This document shows, piece after piece, positions 13,173-27,553 of a stretch of 64,000 nucleotides of DNA; within the stretch, counting starts at the first letter, position 1, and the number at the start of each line of letters is the position of its first letter. The DNA is from Apus apus (Eukaryota; Chordata; Aves; Apodiformes; Apodidae), in NCBI RefSeq assembly GCF_020740795.1, contig NC_067287.1:15143501-15207500 (forward strand), given 5' to 3'. The notes below the pieces were generated by a model. The model searched no databases. It was not told where the DNA came from and saw only the letters and a list, made by a program, of their open reading frames with translations. The translations under genes and the position numbers were made by a program.

Positions 13173-16100
13173 CATCATAAGGAGGAAGGTGGGGTAGAGG
13201 GAAAAATGCCAAGGATCTTCCCACACAGGAGCAGTGAGCCACCAGTAGTTAGAAACCGCTAAATGAGGAACATTACTTAGAGTTGCTAGCTAATGGCTAT
13301 ATCAGCCTTCATTAGCCACAATTACAAAGTGCTGTACAGTAACAAGTGATTAATCTTAAATAGGTGATAGTACGAGTTTCCTCCTGCATCTAATAGGGGA
13401 TGGAGGGTCTCCCTGGTCTTTCTTTTACTGTTAATAGATGTATAAAAGCCACAGCTTTAATCCCAACAAGGCTTTGGTCATGCTTTGCTTGTCCTACTGC
13501 TCTAATATCTTTCATGAAACTCAGTTTCTTTACAAGATAGAATGAAGTTCTGCTTCCTGCAATACAGGAACCCACCTCAGCACTAATATTCACATCCTGA
13601 TACTCTGTCCCAAAGCGTCTGTCAGCTCCAGACACTGGGGGTCAGTCAGGCAGTGTGGAAGCTTCCTTCCTGGACTGCTTCTGCACACTCTGCAGCACTT
13701 CTTTGTGGGAGCTTACATCTGCTCTTTGCACACACAGCACCCAGTACAATACCGACCAAACCAATGCTCTGCAGACAATTTAGGTAACTAAGGAAATTGC
13801 TTTTGCCATCTCTTACACCTATTTTCATTGAAAAATGGTTCAAACACCTGTGACCAAGACTATTCCACACAGTCTTTATTTTGCTGGATGAAGACTATGA
13901 TCTCCGTTTTCACACACATAGCGTAGCACTCACTGTTGAGATCTGAAGCAACAGAAACATGTTGAGGGCAATTACTTGAGCGAGCTGGGCCAGATTTTTC
14001 ACCTTATATTTCATTTATTGTTTCCCATTTCCCTTTCAGGACTATCTCTGTTCATTCAGAACAGAATAAAAACAATTGTCTTGCCAAAGCCCTCAGAAAA
14101 TGTGTGCAGAGAGCCTGTCAACATCTCTTTGTGGGGCTTTGTGAGACAGTGCCTATGTATTTCTTGCCTGAAATGACAACAGCTGTTTTTTCTAATGACA
14201 AAAGCCCTCATTTAGAAACGAGCTTAAATCCATGCTATACTTCAGTATACTATTCCTGTTTAATAAAATGGGCGTGTGCTTTAGTTGTATACAAGAAAAG
14301 TGCAGTGATATAAGACATATTCAGACTCACATGTGTGCCTACCTGTGATGCCACACTGTATTGCAAACTGCAATTTTATTTCATTCCTTTCTAGCTCTAC
14401 ATTTAGCATTCATATTCCTGTGTGGATTTCTGTAGATATGTAACTGTGCATTTGTCTCAAATGTATCTCATTTTGCCCATAATTTCAGCCTTATTAGGTA
14501 TTTCCATATTACTTTTCTCATCTAGTATCATCAACAATTTTGCAGCATCCCACTGCTTGGTATCATCTGGAAACATAATTAACATCCCATTTTCTCTGTC
14601 TCTTACTCTCCATCTCCTCCTTAGCTGAGCTTTTAAGAGGGAAAGATGCACATGTGGTTAAACATTTGTAACATCACATTTGAAAGAGATGTTTCAGGGT
14701 CAGAGCACATTCCTCTCCATCCTACCTCATGTATTTGCTTCTCCTGCTTAGGTCTTTTCTTCAGTGAAACTGGTTTTGATGGGATTTTTGACTGATTACA
14801 TTCTTTCAAGTGAAAAGCAAATGATTGCAGCACATGAGCTGAAAAGATAGTCCATGGCAAACATTAGATAACAGAAACAAAAGTGGCCAGACACACATAT
14901 TCACCACAATGAAAAATGATGACAAACTCCATACATTTGGAAAGCTGGGATTAACAGCAAGCATCCGCCTCTCAGCATGACTCATTTCCCAGTTATTTGT
15001 GTGCTTGACTGAATCTGCATCAAAGCTGCAAAGCATTTGTGGGGCTTCAGGTGTGTTGTAAGACGTGTTCCCCTAGCATGACCCCATGAACACCACATAC
15101 TATGGGTGGCTGCACATTTGAATGAACACATAAACCACTTTACCCAGGTGGTACATGCTGAATGTTGCTTTGTGGACAGAGTATCACAGTCTCACATCTA
15201 TCCCATATTGTTCTGATCTCAAGCTTACAGTTCTTTACAGTCTTATAAATGTGTATTATTTCATATGTCAATAGGACTGCACATAGTAACAAACATACAG
15301 GCTAACAACTTAGCACTTAAATTCATTTGTGCTGTGTGTCATGGTGAGGCAGAGCTGCCTTTTAGAAGACATTGTTAATGGATTCTACACAATTTTAATT
15401 CAAAGAAATAGGACCTGATGCTTATATGCATCCCCTGCAATGAGATTAAGTTCAATATGTGCATCATTGTCTCACTTATTCTAACACTAGACCCTAAGAT
15501 GTTTCATTTCACCTAACTGTAACCAGCTAAACATACCTACTTTAAGCTGAGTCACCTAGGTTCCTTTTGTAGTTGGAAGAGAGAAATCAGTACCTCCAAA
15601 GGGTCGTAAGAGATGAAGCGGCTTCTAGAAACATCTCCCTTCCCCCTTAGCTACAGAGGGAGATTGGATGAATAGCTTAGAGAGCTGAAGTTAAGAAAGC
15701 CAACTAGGTTATGAAACTCACCTGCAGTCCATCTCCCGGGTGACAATGTGATTCATTGACACAGTTCATAGGAAAGAAGCAAATCTGCCAAAAACAATAG
15801 CACAAAGGCACATATTTACCAGGTACATACCTACCGTTGCTTTTTTATTGTTTTCTTAATTAATTAATACTCTAGTCAATAATGCTTACATTAGGTCTCA
15901 GACTCATAAGTGCATTTCACTTTTCAGTTGTGTCATTTAAGGCAGATGAACTGCTCACCTGTTTACAATTAAGCAACCCTTAAGTGCTTGCAGGGTAGGA
16001 GTCTATTTTGTAGTTTAGGTACAATATATTCCTTTCATTGCAGAAGCTGTTGTTACATCTCTTTTTCATTTTAGTTATTATTCCCGTTTTGCCTCGTTTG

Positions 16101-17285
16101 TCCATCTGTGAGCAGGAATTTTTTTTCATGATTCCTAATTTAAGTTGGTATAACATTATCTTTTTCTATAGAGTGATTTCAGCAATGTGTCCACTAACAT
16201 CTCGATTTTTTTCTGACCTGAATCTTTTAGTTGTAGCTTGTGTGTTTAGAGCTAGAAGTTGTGATGATCAAAACATACCTGCTTCCCTGCTACTGGTGGC
16301 AAAATCTTTCATGTATCATTCAATTCTTTTAAATAAAATAATTTTAAAATTAATGGTCTCTTCCATGGGACTGGAAGTATATATTCTGTGCTCTAGTTAC
16401 AGAGAATATAAAAACCTAGTAAAACCTATTTTAGTTTCTCTTCAGCAAAGAGTTCTAATTTGACATTTATATAATATTCAGAAGAGTTTGGTTAATTAAA
16501 TATGTTTATAGTAAATACAAAGATACTGTTATGGAATTCCTAAAATGTTTATATTCATACTAAATAATACTATTTGCAATAAATTATTCAAAGAACTCTA
16601 AAGGTCTTCTTCCCAAGTACTAATATAACACAAGATGGATCTATTTCAATAATTCTGTTTCAATCACAGTCTTCTTCCAGCTCTAGTGATAACACCACAG
16701 CCAGTTGGCAGCACCGCTCCCTTCTTTTAGTGATGACAGTTGAAGGACTAATTTAAGACACAAACCAACAATTTACACAAAATATATTATGTAACAAAAT
16801 TTAATCAAGTCTGACTCCAACCTTCCTAGCCTTACACATTCTGCTCACTTTTTTTCTTTTCATTGCAGATCATGCATTATTCTGGGACAGCATTCAGGAA
16901 GAGCTTCCAAAGGTGACTTCTGTCTCTCCATTTAACTTGACAACAGTGTCAAGGGTAATTCAGGCATCAGTTTCACCATTATCTAGTTCCCTTAGCATTC
17001 CTTTCTGACTGGCTGTATTCTCATGCAAACTCTCTATTTGCTTTCCCACAGAATGTTGTTGGGAAGGATTAGGAAATTTCTGCAATGAAAATGAAGATAG
17101 AACCTTGTTCATTATGTGCTCTGTCACTTAAAACAAAAACAAGATGAAACAAGTTTGATTTAAAAATAGTGTCCAGAAGGTGTTCTTTCTCACATCTCTC
17201 AAACTCACAACTTCTGCACAATCTTTTTCCTATTTTGTTATGAGAAACAGAAGATGATACCAAAGTGAATCTGCTGGAGTCCCAA

Positions 17286-17395
17286 GTAAATAAATAAAAA
17301 AAAAAAAAACCAAAAAAAAAACCAAAAATAACCCAAACAAAACAAGACAAGAAAAAAACAACCCCAAACAAACCAAAACAAAACCCCATACAACC
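17286..17395. repeat. A-rich (CAAAA)-like low-complexity tract
   Basis: About 110 bp consist almost only of A and C on the plus strand, with runs such as CCAAAAAAAAACC and ACAAAACAAG. It is low-complexity intergenic sequence. It also explains a spurious Phe/Leu-rich frame on the minus strand. Confidence 0.85.
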
Positions 17396-17606
17396 ATAGC
17401 ACAGGGAAGGGTCCAAAGCCGAGTGTTTTGTCAGTCTAATTCAGAAAGACTCACCCTCTCAGTAAAGGGAGAAAGGAAGGAAACAAAACTATATTGAAAC
17501 TTTGTCTCATATCTTCCTGAGGAATATCCCTTTATTGTAAGCTTGCTGTATTTCTTGAGAATGTGTTCAAGATATATCTTACTGGGACCTCAAAGCTTTG
17601 GCAGAT

Positions 17607-17636
17607 TTTTCACTGAATTTTGAAATTCAGTGAAAA
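17607..17636. repeat. Perfect 14-bp inverted repeat
   Basis: The left arm TTTTCACTGAATTT (17607-17620) and right arm AAATTCAGTGAAAA (17623-17636) are exact reverse complements separated by two bases. A direct 12-bp repeat ATTTTGAAATTC (17617-17628 and 17636-17647) overlaps it. No gene is nearby and no function is assigned. Confidence 0.9.
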
Positions 17637-20022
17637 TTTTGAAATTCTTTTCCACCCATGAGCCATTTTGGATGCTGCATTTTGATGCTGCATGTAGTTA
17701 TTTTTCTGTTTTCTGCATCTGTGGATTTGGCCACCACGGAGTCATCTTAGGCCCTGAATTTGTGATAGATTATCTAGCCTCCACTAATAAGTGAAGTAAA
17801 AAACAGCAATGGCCTGTAAGATTTGCACAAGTATACTTCCAAGAAGCTTCTTAAAACTTCTATGTGCCCTGTTTTGCTGGAAAAGTAGGGATTTGGCACA
17901 TATGAAACAAGTTTTTCATTTTGATGAATCAACAAGGGAGCAGGTTAGTGAACTGTGCTTTGAAAATTGTTCTGGGAATTCTGGAAGCCTTTTATTAGTT
18001 ATCAAAATATGTTAAAAGTGGAAAATAGTTGTGTACTCTGATAGATGGGCTGGTTTATCCCTATCTATAGCTACAGTAAAACACACAGCCCTTCTGATGG
18101 AATCACACAAAGGATGTAATATTACCAGGATACTGTATCAACAGCACAAAAGATCAGTGAAATACAGAAAGTATTGTACATAAAACATACGTCCAGAAGG
18201 TTTTATACTGGTGATAACCATCCGGGGTAGACTTACATAATGGAAACTGTTGTGTCAGTTGAAATATCTTCCTCCTTGCTTCCCTTTACCAAGAGCCTCG
18301 TTTAATTTCCTTGGTAACGAAGCTGAGTGACTCATTCACTACAAATTATTTATGAGAGCTATCTCACCTTTGTTTACTGTAAGCTCACTCTCACTTCAGA
18401 TTTGTTCAGTTTTCAAAATTATCCAACTTTTTGCTTTTGGTGATTGAGATTTAATTTTCCAGAAGATACAGACAGTAACTTCCCCTGTTTGGGCCAATGC
18501 AGTTTTCGGCATGTATCCAATACACCATTACTATACTATTCTAATTAATAATTATTGATATTTATAATCATGTTTTGCTAGTCCTGGACCAGGACTGAAC
18601 TGCAGAAAACACAACACAGGCAAATGCAAAAAAAATTAATTTTCTTAGCTGTAACAACTCAGCCATTTCACCAGTGGGCTTTTATCAACTCTGTTAAAGA
18701 CTCTCATAAAGATTCAGTGAAAAACAGTGAAGACCTCAAAAGATTTAAAGATCCACAGTAAGAAATTTAAAAGTTAACTGTACATCTTTATAAAATCCAG
18801 TCTTGGAATCCCTAGTTTTTATTAAAGGTAAATCAAGACAAATGTTCGGATTTCTAGTAAAAAATCTGATACAAGAAAACAATGCTTCTGGATTTTATAA
18901 GGACTTTAAGGGATTTTTCAAACCATGTGCTTTATTCTTGATACCATCATTTGGTGCACACCAGAGAGTTAATTTCTAGTTGAAAGAAAATATTCAAGAG
19001 AATTAAAGTAGATTTTTACTGCATGTAATCCTTCATGCATTGGAATAATTTATATTACCTAGATGCCAGCTGCATCACTCAAATATTCCACCTTAAAAAT
19101 AATGTGGGTTCATGCGTTATAGTGTATGTGTAGAAAACCAGGAATGAAGTATAAGTCATCTGGAAAAAAAAGTGCAGTTGATCCCATCAAAATGGTTTTT
19201 AATGTGAATGGCTCTTTGCTATTCCAAGCTGGATTCTTACCTACATTCTAAATACTGTACTCAATTGCTGCAGGTACTTATCTGTTTACAACTTTGGTAA
19301 ATTACCAGCTTTCTTTTATTCATATACAAATATTTGATCTGTGACTGACAAAGAAATACTATACAGAATTGAGGGTCACCTAGTTAGAATTGATACATTT
19401 CACATTTTTACATGTCAATGCTCTGACATGAAGTGTCCAGCCAAACTTAGTAGAAAACATTTACAGAGTCTTAAAGAAAGCATCCTGAGGGTCGAATGAG
19501 TCACAGCCTTGTGTATACAGATATCAGGGTCATCAGCACATTAGAAGGAAAAAAACATAAATGTCAAGCTAAATTTCTGGTTTGTTTCCAACCTCTGTTT
19601 TGAAACAAGGCAGCTCTATCAGATAAACCAATCAAACCTCTTACATTGTGAAACTTTTTCTTAACATGTCACTGAACAAATGACAGAAAAGCATGTTGTT
19701 TCTACTACTTCACTCTGAAACCAAAAGAACAAGTCTGGAAATGTCTCATTTCAACGTCTTCACTAGGAATTTTGCAATACAAGATGTTTTCTCAAAAAAC
19801 CCACCTTTAGGAAACACATTAATGTGTTTCCAGACAGGAAGAAAATGTCAAAATCTGAATCCCAAAAATCTCCCAAAACTAAGAATGGCAGGGAGAAATA
19901 AGCCATTGCTTCAATGTTTTCATTTACTTTAAGGCATTCATGGTCATTTTTTTCCCTGTGTACTTTGATGATAGTGATAGTGAGCCATAAGCTAAGAGAA
20001 AACATGGCTATGATACTTTTCA

Positions 20023-20885
20023 GAGAATCACAGAATTGTCATGGTTGGAAAAGACCTCTGAGATCACCAAGTCCAACCGCAAAAAAAAACCCACCACAAA
20101 ACCACGCCCCAAAAAAGTCCAATCTTGGCCGCTAGAGAATACCCTGAAGTTCCTCATCTACATGTTCCTTGAATACATCCAAGGATGGTGACTCCACCAC
20201 CTCCCTGGGCAGGCTGTTCCAGTGCCTGACCACACTTTCAGTAAATAAATTCTTCCTAATATCTAATCTAAACCTCCCCTGCCGCAACTTCAGACCATTT
20301 CTTCTGGTCCTCTCGTTATTCACATGGGAGAAGAGACCAACACCCACCTCACTACAGCCTCCTTACAGGTAGTTGTAGAGAGCAATGAGGTCTCCCTTCA
20401 GCCTCCTCTTCTTCAAACTAAACATCCCTAGTTCCATCAGCTGCTCCTCGTATGACTTGTTCTCTAGACCCTTCACCAGCTTGGTAGCTCTCCTCTGGAC
20501 CTGCTCCAGCACCTCCATGTCCTTGTAGTCAGGGGCCTAGAACTGAACATGGTACTCAAGGTGCTGCCTCACCAGTGCCAAGCACATGGGCACGAGCACT
20601 TCCCTACTCCTGCTGGCCACCCTATTCATGCTGCAGGCCAGGATGCTATTTGCCTTCTTGGCCACCTGGGCACACTGCTGGCTCATGTTTATCTGACTGT
20701 CAACCAGCACCCCAAGGTCCTTTTACTCTGGGCAGCTATCCAGCTACTCTTCCCCAAGTCTGTAGCATTTTCTGGGGTTGTTGTGACTGAAATGCAGGAC
20801 CTGACACTGGGCCTTGTTGAACCTCATAAAATAGACCTTGGCCCATCAATCCAGCCTGTCCAGGTCCCTCTGCAGAGCCTTCTCT
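20023..20885 (-). mobile_element. CR1 LINE fragment, 3' ORF2 remnant
   Basis: This truncated CR1 copy of about 860 bp lies on the minus strand. It starts with the 3'-end signature (GAATCACAGAATTGTCATGG) and ends in the mid reverse-transcriptase region. The minus-strand frame 20132-20347 translates to the typical C-terminal CR1 pol segment ([19 protein letters not shown], then [18 protein letters not shown]), which is well preserved. Upstream parts are frameshifted. It is not a functional element. Confidence 0.93.
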
Positions 20886-23800
20886 TGAATACAGATGTAA
20901 ATAAATTTAGTTTCTATATTGCAGAAATGTGCTGTTTGGAAGACAACCTGAGAACCTCCTACACTTCCCCCCACTGCTGCTGATTTGTTGAACAGGAGCA
21001 CTAAGCCCCTTCCCTAGCACATGTGAGACACTGGTCTCTTTACTGTAGGAAATCCTTAAATGTTTTGTTCTCTCTGTTTCTATACCTTCACGCAGACCTC
21101 TTATAGTTATTGCAGGTTCAGCTCTGACAGTTTGAGAGGGGTGAGGATCTCCTTCCTGCCCAAGAGTGCCTGTTGTCTTAGGCAGTGTGGTCACAATCAC
21201 CAGCACCTGGTCTGATTTTGCAAAAACATGAAATATTCCCTGGAGGCGTTTTATAAATTATCCTATCCACAAAACTCACAGCAAACACATCTTCATCTTC
21301 TTACATAAATATCGGAAGAGATATATATGTAAACAGAAACAGTTTTTGTTTTTATACTATATGGAATAGAACTGTGCCCTAGACATGTTTTGATAAAGCT
21401 AGCCAGACTAGCTATGGTATTTTAAAAAATAAATTTTACGGGTTCCTGCTAATTGATATGGAAGGGTAGACACAGCTATTTGTGCACAAAGTACTAGTCC
21501 CCCATTCTCTTGGAACTAAAGTTCTTATCCATCCTGTAGGGATGTCCAGCTGATTACGAAGAATATACTGAATCATTACTCTTTGGTATCTGTTTCTCTT
21601 GGCCTCTTGGTTACAGAAGCACTAGTCACTAAAATCACCTACCAGAATCACAGAAACCCATCAAGGAAAACATCTCCTAACTACCAGTTCTTACTCTTTT
21701 TTTATTTGCCTCCTCTTAAAAAATATTCCATAAAAACATTAAAACATGATGCAATAAGCTTCCTTGTTTCAACCCTTCACAAGTCCCTGAGAAGTAAATA
21801 ACAGATTCCCGTTGTTCCCTGGTTCTGAGGTGAAGCATCACTCTTCCAGTCAAATTGTCCAACATTAGACTTTCAAATTTTAGATGTCAAACACATATGG
21901 ATAACCAGTAAAGAACTGGAGGGTGCTTCTGCTTGCTGCATTATCTTAAAGACATCTAAAAAATAATTAACTGTTTCCTCCTAACTTTTTCTAGTACTCT
22001 GCAGCTGAAATACAAGTTGTAGAAGTGGAGCAAATGCCTAGGGAAGGTTTTCTCCAGTGAGGAGTAGCCAATCTAGTGGAAAAGCCTTAGGACTTGACCT
22101 GAACTATCATCTGGGAAACATAAAAATACTTACCATCATTTTTCTGTAATGTAATTCATTTTAATTTTACCTGAATTGAACTACTGATATTTTATCACTT
22201 CTTGTGGCAGAAATTTATTAATAGAACACTAGTTTCTATGCCGATAGAACGAGGATAATGTGCTATTTGTAATTTTTTCTAGCTAAACAATTGCATAAAT
22301 TTCATTTGCTCTCTCCCATAAGACTAGGTCGTAAAATACCAACATGAAGAAATTATTATAAATGTACATAATACCAAATTATACATCAATATAATTGCAG
22401 TAATCACAAGTACTACTCTTGCATTGCAATGTGGTCCAGTGCCATGACAGATTAAAACATCAATCTCTACTATGCATCCACTAATAATGCCTTAGCAATC
22501 AAGATGACCCAACACCAGAAGATGCAGAAAGTGGAATTCAACACAGTGAAGCTGTTCCTTGTGGGCCTAAAATCTAGTCTTGCAAACATATAAACATTAG
22601 AGATATTTGTGAGACAAACAGCTGCCCACATATTTTTGGCTCTGATACCTATTTGTATTGGAAAACTAAGCTGACTAGCAACTAGTAAATTATTATTTCT
22701 TGGATTAATTTAATGCTTACATTCTGTGTGAAAAGAATTTTATGTTATTTCACACAACTTAACCTGAAAATAGCTTGTGTTGATTGTGTGATGAACTTAC
22801 CATGATTATTATGGTTTTAGTATCTATGAATTTGTGACAATAACGTAAAAGTATCTATAAACGAGATAGTGAAATACTGATTGCCTTTTCAATGGTATTT
22901 AGATTAAGATTTTTAACCAAGCCCCTCCAGATAGGTGGAATTTATTGCCCACATACCTTTTTGATTCCTCAATCATTTAGAGTTAACGCTTCCTTTTTCC
23001 AACTAGGATGAGACTGTCTCTGCGGTATCTGGGAATCTTCAAGCAAATTCAGGTGGTTACCCCTGTCTGCCCAGACAAAGACCTTCTCAGGCTGAGCTAC
23101 TGAGAGTAAAAGAGAATTGTCCAAATGTTTTTTAGTCTTCTCTTTGTCAACACCTGCATTTGTAAACCAAAATAAACAATAATTCCGTTAGAAAAACAGA
23201 CAATTGATAACCAATTGCCAAAAGGATCCCAGTTGCTAATGTAAACATGGCTGAAATGATACTGCTTAAGAACTTATTTGAGGAAAGTTCTTAAGTTTCC
23301 CTTCTTATAAATGTCCCTTAGACTCACATCAAAGGTCAAAGATTTTTCTTCTATCATAAATTATCATATTTAATGTACATTATAGATGTTTTACTTCATT
23401 GCCCACCCTAGATCTTCCATGTTACAACTTCTTTCATCCTAAATAAACTGATTTTTAATTTAAGACTAGATTGCTGCAATTGTGGATGTGTCAAGGTTGA
23501 TGTATTATGTTTCTCCATCAACAGTTTCTTTATCATGTTAGTCATGTTCTGTCTACAGTTCTTTGACGTTTCCCATTAAAACTTCAGAAATGCCTTCATA
23601 TGATAACATGCTTTCTAATTTTAATAACACCAACATTTGCTGATGGGAAAGATGCCATTTTTCAGACCACTTTTACCAGTTACTTGCTATGTATGGGCTT
23701 CTGTATGGCGCTTTTTTTTTTTTAAGTATGTCCTACAGGAAATACTATCATATGGACAATGCTTTATGTGATATTATTAGTTCTCCTCCAGTCTGTGTCC

Positions 23801-25111
23801 CAGCATGCACTTTACACTGTACGGATCTCCCATAAATGTTAATATTCAGACAATTTATTAAGCTAATGTATATCAGGTCAATTTGGCAATTGCCTACACA
23901 CATACTCGTACATCATGAAAATACAGCTTTGCTTAAATATTCTTTATTGCAAGTTACTTGCATTACTTTGAATTTGACAGGACCCAAGAGCCCCCACAGA
24001 TTTGCTGCAGTTCATTGGAGAAGTGGCTACCTGAATGCAAATCTTTATCTGCATTTTTCAGACAAAGGAATTTAACCTACTTTAAAAGTGTATCTCTTAA
24101 CAGCTACTATTGCTTAATGGTTTCTCAAAGTTGCCTGAGCAGCTTGCTTTCTGAAAAAACAATGGTTAACTTGAACAAATTATTCTACAAATTTCATAGC
24201 TCATGTCCTGCGTAGGAGAAAGCTCACAACTTTCTGCCTTTAGGACAAATATTTCATTCATACTTCCATATTTTTCCTTTATTTTCTCTCCAAAATATAG
24301 AAAACATGTAATCTGAGCAATCGGCTCACACCTTTCAGCTTCTGGTTTAGGTACCAATTCTACATTAGCCTGATTAGAAACAATAACATGGTAAAAAGCA
24401 GACCCTACCCTAACAATAAACTACAGTAAATATTCTCATGCAGTTGTTTATTCCTCAGTCACTGCCTTCCAAAATCCCTGACTCCAGCCTTCCTTTTACC
24501 TGAGTAAAGTGGACTGCTTCAGTGAGTTTACACTTCAATATAAGTGTGTCCCACACTTGACAGCAATCGGTGTGATTGAAACATTGCCAAGACTGGTGTA
24601 ATACCCTTTAAATGGTGTCAAAAGATCTGCTGCTTACTGCAAAGGACTGAGATTTACAACGGCGCCTGGCAATTATTTCCTGTCTTCTTTACTCTTATCT
24701 GGTCCAGACTGCAATCTCTTGGTTTATTTGGAATTTTGCATGATAACAGGTAGAGTGTCAAAGCTCAATGATTAACAAACACTGTTAAAGATGAATCTCA
24801 GCGGAAGGCACATGGGAATGCAAAGCCTGGATTTTCTTTAACGAGGCCTACATGAAATTGTGGACATACTGCACTATTCGTTAAATGCAAATTCCCATTT
24901 TAAGAAAGCTTATGCAAAAGATGAACACAAATGGAGCACATTCACACGGACAAGGTATAAGAGTCCTGGTCAAACAAGTGTAAGAAAACTCCTCTGTCTT
25001 GAAGAAGCTACAGTAACTTTACTTACTATACACTGCTTTTCGCTAGATTTTTTATTTTTTTTCCTATGGATTCAAAATCCCGGATTTTTACTACGAACTG
25101 CTATAAAGGCA

Positions 25112-25125
25112 GCGCCACCTGGTGG
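25112..25125 (-). promoter_or_regulatory. CTCF-type motif (exact core match)
   Basis: The minus strand reads CCACCAGGTGGCGC, an exact match to the CTCF core CCASYAGRKGGCRS, continuing with TGCC as many strong sites do. It sits in AT-rich intergenic DNA about 4.1 kb from the CYP27C1 stop codon and 13 kb upstream of the BIN1 start. This is the best CTCF-type match I saw in the window. Binding is inferred from the motif alone. Confidence 0.6.
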
Positions 25126-27537
25126 TACCAAAACCACAGTGTAGTATTTTCAGGCTGTTACTTGAAGAAAGTTGTATGGGAAACCATATGGGAAACTCTC
25201 AGATGAAATATCCACATGACATCTACATGTTAGTATCTGTTTTTCACATGGCCCTGTAAATCCTCTGTTGACACTTCAGGAGGTGAAAAGCCCTGCACTG
25301 TATCTGTCTCCATGGAAGCCTGCCTATGCAAACTCACATCTTTGTGGAAAAACTAGAATTATTGATTTATTACATCACTTCAGAGTCTTTCTCTGGGCAT
25401 GCACAGGGGAAGTCTGGCACCACCAAAGATTTAGTAGTGGCTTTGTGTGTGTGTGTATGGTGCAAATAGCACACATCAGGAATCCGAACTACTGTTGCCT
25501 CATCCCATTTATTTCCTTTTGCCTCATTCTATACACAGCACAAGTCTTCTGCTCCTAGCTCCAAACACACCCCCAGTGCCTACTTCTCTCATGTTCACAG
25601 CTGCCAGGCATGCTACTCTCCATCTTCACAGCTACATCAATGCTGGAGTATTTAAGAGCTTGTAAGTTTCACTCACTACTGGCACACAACTTTGCTGGAG
25701 ATGTGACTATTCCACCATGTACCTACAACAGAGTAAGAAAAAACAGAGAACAAACTGAATACAGTGATTCAAGTTAAACAATCAATGCACAGAATCCTTT
25801 TCACCATGCTCCATCATTTCATGACTGGTTGGGGATTTTTGTGTGTGTGTGTCTGCTATTTCTCACAGTAAATTTATTCTAAATTCTCAGTCTCCTCGGG
25901 GCTTGAAACATTTTACACCAGTTTATTCATTCTTAGCTGGTGATACTTGTTTTGGACAAGCTGCGCCCTTGATCTTAAGGAGGAAACACCTTAACTTGAA
26001 GGGATTTGAAGAGAACATTTATCTCCTCTCTTGATAGTCGCTTATCTAGACTAAATACTTGAGTGTTTTTGAGGATATATTTAGTCTCTTGCCAGCATCC
26101 ATGTTTCCACTACATGCTATCTAATCTAACTGGAAGGAGCATAACCAAATCAGCACAGTTTTGTGTCCAAAGAAACAAGTTCTACTAAGCACACGGTAGC
26201 AAAGCTTCCAGATGTGACAGGGCTTGAGCCACAAGCCTGTGATCTGCTTAAACTGCAGGGAGGCAGAGAGCAAAAAGGATTGCAGTATAACCCTTTCTCC
26301 ACTAACAGAAACTTTATTAACCTGATAATCTTAGTAGTCTCCTCACCTGTTCAAATGAAATTCCACCTTTCTTGAACACAGAAGCACAGCACTTAAGATG
26401 CAGTCTCATCTATTCTTCACACATCTCTATCAAAGATATTTTATCTCATACATACTAGGCTGTATTTTTCATTATTCCAACATGCCTGTAATTTCTAGTA
26501 ATCTGTGATTACCTTGGTCTTCCTCTACACATTTCTTTTCAATGGGTGAGCTCCTCCAAGAAGTTATTTTTATTGCCTACGTATATGTGTTTTACTATTA
26601 AACTTCCTCCCATCTCTACTACATTCTGGGTTCTGCTGTTGGGGCTGTTTTTTATAATTTATGCCTTCACTCTTTATTTCATTAATACTCTATGTATTAA
26701 GCAATTCTCATTAATCGAAACATTACATTAAAATCAGTCCTTCTTGGCTAGCTTTGCCAGTAACATTCCCTCCAGAATGATAGCACTCTTAATATAACAT
26801 TAGCTCTCCTTCAACCAGGTCACTACACACCTTAAATTCCCGTATGAATCCCCAGCTTTCCTAACTGAACTAACAGTTTCCCATGTAGCAGTGAGTCTTC
26901 CAGTTGTATCCAACAAGTTTAAAAATTCAAGATGCTAAAGAAAAACACAGTTATATATAGCAGTTAAAATAAGAACTAGGACTTTTAAATTCTGTATAAA
27001 TATTTTATTATGTATAAAAGACAACTTACATGGATAGATGCTCTATCAAAACAAATTACACGCCTTCTGTTCTCATGAAAAGATTAAAATGCTTTAAAGA
27101 GCATTTTAGAATGCCTCTGCCTTCTTATAGAGTGAGGTGCTACTTAGGGACTGATACCAAGTAGCAAATGTACTTCAACAAAGCCATGGCTGGTGTGTCT
27201 AGCAATGCTATGACAATGCAAGAGGAGGGCACCATACAGAATCCAAACCTGGATTCAAGGTTTGGGCTCTTTGGTCCCCAAGTCAACAAAAACAGGCAGA
27301 GCTATAGAGTCAAATACTCAGACTTTTTAGCAGGCCTTTGCACAACATCTCCTCTGGGATGTCAGCTGACTCTGGCAAATACAACTCTCTTAATTCTATC
27401 TAAGATGGAGACAATTGGAAATAACAGTGGCAAAGAAAACAAAAGAGGAAATAGTGTGAAGTCCTGGAAAACAGCACCATAAGGAAAACTCATTCAAGAA
27501 AAAAACTCACCACAGATTACCTGTTTTTCTTACAGTA

Positions 27538-27553
27538 CATATATATATATATA
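27538..27553. repeat. (TA)n microsatellite
   Basis: This is a short run of alternating T and A, about eight units, in intergenic sequence. Confidence 0.8.

Larger units (their letters stand above)
13173..20018. other. Intergenic sequence between two CR1 fragments
   Basis: This AT-rich intergenic DNA lies upstream of BIN1. No exon of a recognised family was found. The 141-codon open frame at 16038-16463 on the plus strand is AT-biased, has no recognised domain and is not called as a gene. Visible structures are a perfect 14-bp inverted repeat (17607-17636) and an A-rich, C-interrupted low-complexity tract (17286-17395). Confidence 0.6.

Noticed and set aside
16038-16463. 141-codon plus-strand open frame in AT-rich intergenic DNA
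   Set aside because: It is Leu/Phe/Ile-rich as expected from AT-rich sequence, with no recognised domain, splice context or promoter.
20132-20347. 71-codon minus-strand frame with conserved-looking peptide
   Set aside because: It is the C-terminal CR1 pol segment, part of the mobile element at 20023-20885, not a host gene.
23328-23345. Possible nuclear-receptor half-site pair around AAAGGTCAAAG
   Set aside because: Only one good AGGTCA half-site is present and the adjoining sequence does not complete a DR1 or other spaced repeat. Single half-sites are common by chance.
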